Below, one piece after another: positions 60,013 to 64,000 of a stretch of DNA of 64,000 bases. Both the position numbers and the translations under genes were made by a program. Position 1 is the first letter of the stretch, and each line of letters opens with the position of its first letter. The stretch comes from JAJYSO01 sp964586655 (GTDB taxonomy: Bacteria > Bacteroidota > Bacteroidia > Flavobacteriales > Flavobacteriaceae), in the NCBI GenBank assembly GCA_964586655.1, contig CAZPGY010000001.1:248001-312000 (forward strand), given 5' to 3'. The notes under the pieces are model-generated. The model saw nothing but the letters and a program-made list of their open reading frames with translations, ran no database searches and was not told where the DNA came from.

Positions 60013-60419
60013 TGTTTTGAATTTTTCCTCTTACAAAGATACAAAAACCTTCCGAAAAGAACCGGCTTTGCTTTTTGTCAAAAAAATAGGAGTTAGGCTG
60101 GCTTCCATGTGATTGTGCAAGGACGGATCTCGCTGCTGAACGATTGCGTCGTGTGGTTCATAGTACCATCATTTCAAATTCCTTTCCCCATCATTCTTAA
60201 AAACGAACCACAGCACAAACTCGACCTTCTTCTCCTGCATAAAAGTACAAAAAAATGAATGTTTTAGATAGCTCTGGTGGAACCATCGCGAAAATATTCC
60301 CCACAGCTGGACAGGTTCGTTTGGGAGCGGCGGTAAGTACACCTGTAGGGTTTGAGGGCTTTAATAAACTCAGCATATCCCCTTAAATCTACCTAAAATA
60401 AATCTCATGATTTTTCGGG
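60013..60419. other. Intergenic stretch with a short unassigned frame
   Basis: It contains the yafQ promoter and, at 60255-60386 on the plus strand, an ATG-started frame of 43 codons (beginning MNVLDSSGGTIAKIFPTAGQ). That frame may be the tail of a lost gene. I found no family for it and do not count it as a gene. Confidence 0.4.
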
Positions 60420-61757
60420 TTAACTTTCTTTTTTCATTTTAAATTCTTTTCCCCCTTGCTTTAAAATAAGGAAATTTTCTTCCGGGTAAAATTTCACTTT
60501 AATAGCGAAGCTTTTTATCGCAAACTCATGTGCTGTGAGAGGTGTCAATCGAATATAAGGAATGCCTAAAGCCGGGTTTTTAACTTTGAGAACCCCATTC
60601 TTCACCTTAAAAGTGAGTTTTTGAGGCACTTCCGGCGTTGCATAAGTGCCTGTGTATTTATGGAGTTTTGCAAGGGGTAATGGTTTGTTGTAAAATGTGG
60701 GATAGTCAAAATCAAGGCCATAAATAATATTTAAGATAGCCACCCCGAAGCTGTTTCTGTTCTTCCTTGCGCCATTGAGGGCAAATGCTATCGCCAAGTT
60801 TTCATCCGGATAATAAGCAACCAAAGAATGCGTTCCATGAATATCGCCAGCGTGACCATAGGAAATATGTTGATAAAAGGGGATCAGCATAAGCCCCCGA
60901 CCATAGGATTCCTTCCCCATGATGGGTTTCATTTTATCGATGGTCTGCTTGCTGAGAAGCTTGTAATGAAAAAGCTTGAGGATAAATTCGTTTAAAGCCT
61001 TCGGCGTAGAAACCATGCCACCGGGGCCTATCGCATTTTTAAAATAATCCTCTTTAACCGTTCGCCAACGTCCTTTGGTATAGTTGTATTTATAAGAGGG
61101 AAAAGTGTTTGTGGGATGTGCTTGCGCTAAACCCGTATTTTTTAAATGGAGGGGTTGAATAATTTGCTGATTTAGAATATGTCTGTAACTGTCGTGATAG
61201 GTCATTTCCACGATTTGCCCCAGTAAATAATATCCCGAATTGGAATAAGAGATTCCTTCCCCGGGTTGAAAAGAAACCCCTTGTTTTCTGATTTCGGCAA
61301 GGATAGCCTCTTTCTCAACCGGCTTGAGTAGCCAGTAATAAGCACCTTTTTTGATGCCATAATCCTTCAGGCCGCTGGAATGTTCAAGGAGATTTTTTAT
61401 AGTGATTTTATCGGCATTGGGCATCTTTGGGAAAAAATCAGAAAGCTTATCGGTTAAGTTTAATTGATGGCGCTCAATGAGTTGCCATATTAAGCATGCC
61501 GTAAATACTTTTGAAATGGAGGCAATGCGGTAGTTGGTGTTTTTATCAAAATCCGCCTCCAAAAGATGAGATTGCCCAAAATAGCGATTATAGACTTCTT
61601 TCCCATTTTTATAAATCGAGATATTACCGATATAACCGTTTTCTTTAGTGATGTAATCCAGGTAATGGTTGAGTTTTGTCGTGTCAATTTGCTGGGCATA
61701 GAGTGGTGCTGCCAATAATCCCATCAAGAGAAAACACCATAAAAATTTTAATTTCAT
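60420..61757 (-). CDS. Serine hydrolase, class C beta-lactamase-related (PF00144)
   Basis: The 445-residue exported enzyme has a signal peptide (about 1-21, ending LYAQQ). It has the SxxK motif (Ser80, Lys83, in RIASISKVF), YSN (171-173) and HAG (302-304), the three active-site motifs of the penicillin-binding and beta-lactamase-like fold. A C-terminal beta region (from about 365) is typical of the D-aminopeptidase-like relatives. Possible roles are peptide or ester hydrolysis; I see no reason to call it a beta-lactamase. It lies between the two 112-bp direct repeats. Confidence 0.87.
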   Translation of the reverse strand: MKLKFLWCFLLMGLLAAPLYAQQIDTTKLNHYLDYITKENGYIGNISIYKNGKEVYNRYFGQSHLLEADFDKNTNYRIASISKVFTACLIWQLIERHQLNLTDKLSDFFPKMPNADKITIKNLLEHSSGLKDYGIKKGAYYWLLKPVEKEAILAEIRKQGVSFQPGEGISYSNSGYYLLGQIVEMTYHDSYRHILNQQIIQPLHLKNTGLAQAHPTNTFPSYKYNYTKGRWRTVKEDYFKNAIGPGGMVSTPKALNEFILKLFHYKLLSKQTIDKMKPIMGKESYGRGLMLIPFYQHISYGHAGDIHGTHSLVAYYPDENLAIAFALNGARKNRNSFGVAILNIIYGLDFDYPTFYNKPLPLAKLHKYTGTYATPEVPQKLTFKVKNGVLKVKNPALGIPYIRLTPLTAHEFAIKSFAIKVKFYPEENFLILKQGGKEFKMKKES

Positions 61758-62291
61758 AGACTGAATGGTAAGTTTAGATTAATCTTATACAAGGCTCGGA
61801 GCAGAGAAAGCAATTGCATATTCGACATGGACAAGAGTAATAAAAAAACACCTTTGTTCTTCGCTAAGGAGCATTATTTTTTTCGATCCTATCACCATTT
61901 CAGGGCTTGGTAAAAGTAATTTGATGGGGCGTATCGGCGGTTTCTATGACCTCTTCTGTATCAATCCCCCGGCTTATCGATCTCAAAATAAGTCGTTGTA
62001 AAGTCGTAGAAAGCTGCCTGTATATAATAGGCATTGAATGGAAATAAATAGAAGGGAATGAAGAAGCACTGCCTATTCCCACTGACAGAGGAGTGTCCGA
62101 AGGACGGGGTGTGCACTTCCTACTATCATCAGCGTATAAACGTTGTCGAAATGAGGCGCGCCCTCCTCATTTTTTTAAGTAAAAACAGCAGCGTCCTAAA
62201 CCTTGGTGAAAAAGGAGGACGAAATTTCTTCCAAATCGGTTGAATTTTGGGGGGAGAATTTCAAATCGCTACCTTAAAAATACTCTTGGTG
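61758..62291. other. Intergenic stretch before guaA
   Basis: It contains the second 112-bp repeat (62056-62167). A 60-codon frame on the minus strand (61900-62082) runs into the repeat and is not supported. No gene can be named. Confidence 0.5.
62056..62167 (+). repeat. 112-bp direct repeat, copy 2
   Basis: Same orientation as 59351-59462 and nearly identical to it. The end near 62150-62165 (GAGGCGCGCCCTCC) shows C where copy 1 has T at four positions. Both contain, inverted, a CACCCCGTCC hairpin related to the left third of the palindrome at 41639. Confidence 0.75.
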
Positions 62292-63821
62292 TTATTCCCA
62301 TTCAATGGTTGCCGGGGGTTTTGAGCTGATGTCATACACTACGCGATTGACGCCTTGTACTTTGTTGATAATTTTGTTGGATATTTCTTGAAGAAATTCA
62401 TAAGGTAAATTGACCCAATCTGCGGTCATGCCGTCTGTAGAGCTTACGGCACGCAGCGCCACAACTTTTTCATAGGTTCGTTCATCCCCCATTACTCCCA
62501 CAGAGCTGATCGGCAATAGAATGGCTCCGGCTTGCCATACTTTGTCATAGAGACCGTTTTCTCGTAATCCGTTGATGAAGATGTGATCCACTTCTTGTAA
62601 GATGCTTACTTTCTCTGCGGTAATATCTCCCAAGATGCGGATGGCTAATCCGGGACCGGGGAAGGGGTGTCGGCCTAAAAGATTGGCTTTTACTCCCAAT
62701 TCTTTGCCCACCTTACGCACCTCATCCTTAAATAAACTGCGCAAAGGTTCTACAATTTTAAGATTCATGCGCTCGGGCAACCCGCCAACATTGTGATGAG
62801 ATTTTATGGTGACCGAGGGACCGTTTACGGAAACCGATTCGATTACGTCAGGATAGATCGTGCCTTGTGCTAGGTAAGTCACTTCCTTAATTTTATGCGC
62901 CTCTTCATCAAAGACTTCAATAAAATTTTTACCGATAATCTTTCGCTTTTTTTCGGGATCGGTAACTCCGGCCAAAGCCTTTAAAAATCGTTGTGAAGCA
63001 TCAACGCCTTTGACATTCAGCCCCATGTCTTTGTACTGCTCCAAGACATCGGCAAATTCATTTTTACGCAACAATCCGTTGTTGACAAAAATACAGTACA
63101 GTTGATTGCCAATGGCTTTGTTGAGCAAAACGGCTGTTACCGTCGAGTCTACGCCTCCACTAAGACCGAGAACTACTTTTTCGTCACCAATTTTTCGGCG
63201 CAGCTTGTCTATGGTGGTATCCGCAAATACCTCGGGCGTCCAAGTGGGTTCGATTTTGGCAATATGGAGTAGGAAATTTTTTAGAATCTGTTTTCCGTCG
63301 GTGGAGTGATATACCTCAGGATGAAATTGAATGCCATAAGTGTCTTCGCCTTCAATTTGATACGCAGCGTGTTTAACCGTTTCAGTACTTGCCAAGGAAG
63401 TGAAGCCTGCCGGCATTTCCTTGATGGTATCGCCGTGTGACATCCATACCTGAGAATGGGCTGCTACCCCTTTAAATAGGAGGCTCTCAGTTTTAATTTG
63501 GTGCAGGCGAGACCGCCCAAACTCGCGGGTAGCCGAAGATGCTATGGTTCCTCCTGCGATGTGAACCAGGTATTGAGCACCATAGCAAACTGCCAACAAA
63601 GGCAACTTTTTACGGAAAATATCGGTTTCAAATTGCGGAGCGTTTTCATGTAGCACAGAAAACGGACTGCCCGACAAAATTACCGCTTTGTAAGGAGACA
63701 AATCCTTGGGCGGCTTTTGAAAGGGGTGAATTTCACAATAAATGTTTTGCTCTCTTACTCGTCTGGCAATGAGCTGGGTATACTGCGACCCGAAATCGAT
63801 GATAAGGACTGAATTTTGCAT
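62292..63821 (-). CDS. guaA: GMP synthase (glutamine-hydrolysing)
   Basis: GuaA turns XMP into GMP with glutamine and ATP. The 509-residue protein has an N-terminal glutaminase domain with catalytic Cys79 (LLAVCYGAQY) and the His167/Glu169 pair (QFHPEVYHS), an ATP-pyrophosphatase PP-loop LGLSGGVDSTV (from about 218) and the C-terminal dimer domain. In the glutaminase the usual GxCxGxQ reads AVCYGAQ, still with the catalytic cysteine. The start at 63821 (MQNSVLIIDFGSQ) is the standard one. Confidence 0.96.
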   Translation of the reverse strand: MQNSVLIIDFGSQYTQLIARRVREQNIYCEIHPFQKPPKDLSPYKAVILSGSPFSVLHENAPQFETDIFRKKLPLLAVCYGAQYLVHIAGGTIASSATREFGRSRLHQIKTESLLFKGVAAHSQVWMSHGDTIKEMPAGFTSLASTETVKHAAYQIEGEDTYGIQFHPEVYHSTDGKQILKNFLLHIAKIEPTWTPEVFADTTIDKLRRKIGDEKVVLGLSGGVDSTVTAVLLNKAIGNQLYCIFVNNGLLRKNEFADVLEQYKDMGLNVKGVDASQRFLKALAGVTDPEKKRKIIGKNFIEVFDEEAHKIKEVTYLAQGTIYPDVIESVSVNGPSVTIKSHHNVGGLPERMNLKIVEPLRSLFKDEVRKVGKELGVKANLLGRHPFPGPGLAIRILGDITAEKVSILQEVDHIFINGLRENGLYDKVWQAGAILLPISSVGVMGDERTYEKVVALRAVSSTDGMTADWVNLPYEFLQEISNKIINKVQGVNRVVYDISSKPPATIEWE

Positions 63822-63946
63822 GTGCAAAATTAATTATTTACGGCAAATTACGCTTGATTTTATGCGAAGTTTTGAACAAGAGGCAAAATGCGGTTCTAAC
63901 GCACAATGACCGAGGTCTATTACTTGCGGTATTCGCGACTTTTTTA

Positions 63947-64000
63947 ATGGCTCCCTTGTTTTATCGACTCCGCCCGAAGTTGTTTTCGTTGATTGATAAA
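63947..64000 (+). CDS. Possible 5' end of a further gene, cut by the window edge
   Basis: An ATG at 63947 opens a frame to the end of the window (MAPLFYRLRPKLFSLIDK). It overlaps the stop of a tiny frame by one base. The length is too short to judge; it could equally be non-coding. Confidence 0.25.
   Translation, partial: MAPLFYRLRPKLFSLIDK

Noticed and set aside
60420..61757. Beta-lactamase resistance gene
   Set aside because: The motifs SxxK, YSN and HAG are shared by many non-lactamase serine hydrolases. The HAG triad and long C-terminus favour a peptidase or esterase.
61900..62082. Minus-strand frame of 60 codons upstream of the serine hydrolase
   Set aside because: Its N-terminal part lies in the direct repeat. 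The remainder could be a gene remnant, but nothing supports it.
1..64000. Phage-defence, secondary-metabolite or retron system
   Set aside because: I searched for reverse transcriptase, helicase, nuclease, restriction, polyketide or peptide-synthetase signatures on both strands and saw none in the real genes.

Overview
The window looks like a chromosomal segment of a Flavobacteriales-type Bacteroidota. The evidence is direct: three secreted proteins end in a Por/type IX secretion (T9SS) C-terminal sorting domain. Several promoters match the Bacteroidota pattern TTG-N(15-20)-TAnnTTTG rather than a sigma70 -10 box. Ribosome binding sites are weak or absent. The gene set (SufBCDS with SufE and SufT, flippase-dut-nucleotidyltransferase, TonB receptor with small lipoprotein, LuxE-like acyltransferase) is typical of that group. 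Base composition is moderately AT-rich and most of the DNA is ordinary core genome. There is no rRNA, CRISPR array, prophage or recognisable transposase.

Layout. 0.2-7.7 kb: LuxE-like protein, T9SS protein, tRNA-Leu(CAA), then prs-rplY-pth and a PhoR/PhoB-like two-component pair. 7.8-11.1 kb: an ABC ATPase followed by an unusual ABC-2 permease fused to a TlpA-type thioredoxin domain. 11.4-17.2 kb: a T9SS beta-helix protein, a YkgJ-type cysteine-cluster protein, folB, tRNA-Cys plus a divergent tRNA-Cys-like gene separated by nested palindromes, a LysE exporter and a MATE transporter. 17.7-27.9 kb: hydroxyacid dehydrogenase, NtrY-like kinase, enoyl-CoA hydratase, a three-gene TonB locus, an ALDH7-type dehydrogenase and alr. 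28-46.7 kb: flippase, dut, nucleotidyltransferase, SDR, HemJ, M28 peptidase, nitronate monooxygenase-like protein, mnmA, a YwqK-like repeat protein, a FAS1 protein, an ICMT-like protein, an EamA transporter and an unrecognised two-gene envelope pair. 46.8-57.6 kb: a metal and oxidative-stress block with MntH fused to a UspA domain, MntR, cytochrome c, Fe/Mn superoxide dismutase and the full suf operon with two extra lipoprotein genes inside it. 57.9-63.8 kb: serS, then a segment bracketed by direct repeats that carries a YafQ toxin-antitoxin pair and a serine hydrolase, then guaA.

The most coherent functional block is 46.8-57.6 kb: Mn import and its repressor, superoxide removal and Fe-S cluster assembly all point one way. 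The clearest structure not explained by genes is in the intergenic DNA. Several families of short, palindromic, non-coding repeats recur there. They include a MITE-like element with terminal inverted repeats (11.2 and 38.6 kb, with half copies elsewhere), a diverged element of about 200 bp in two copies (24.8 and 41.8 kb), a 112-bp direct repeat (59.4 and 62.1 kb) and cloverleaf-like palindromes. I found no convincing new defence or biosynthetic system. The best protein-level candidates for something little described are the permease-TlpA fusion, the envelope pair at 43.3-46.7 kb and the lipoproteins built into the suf operon.
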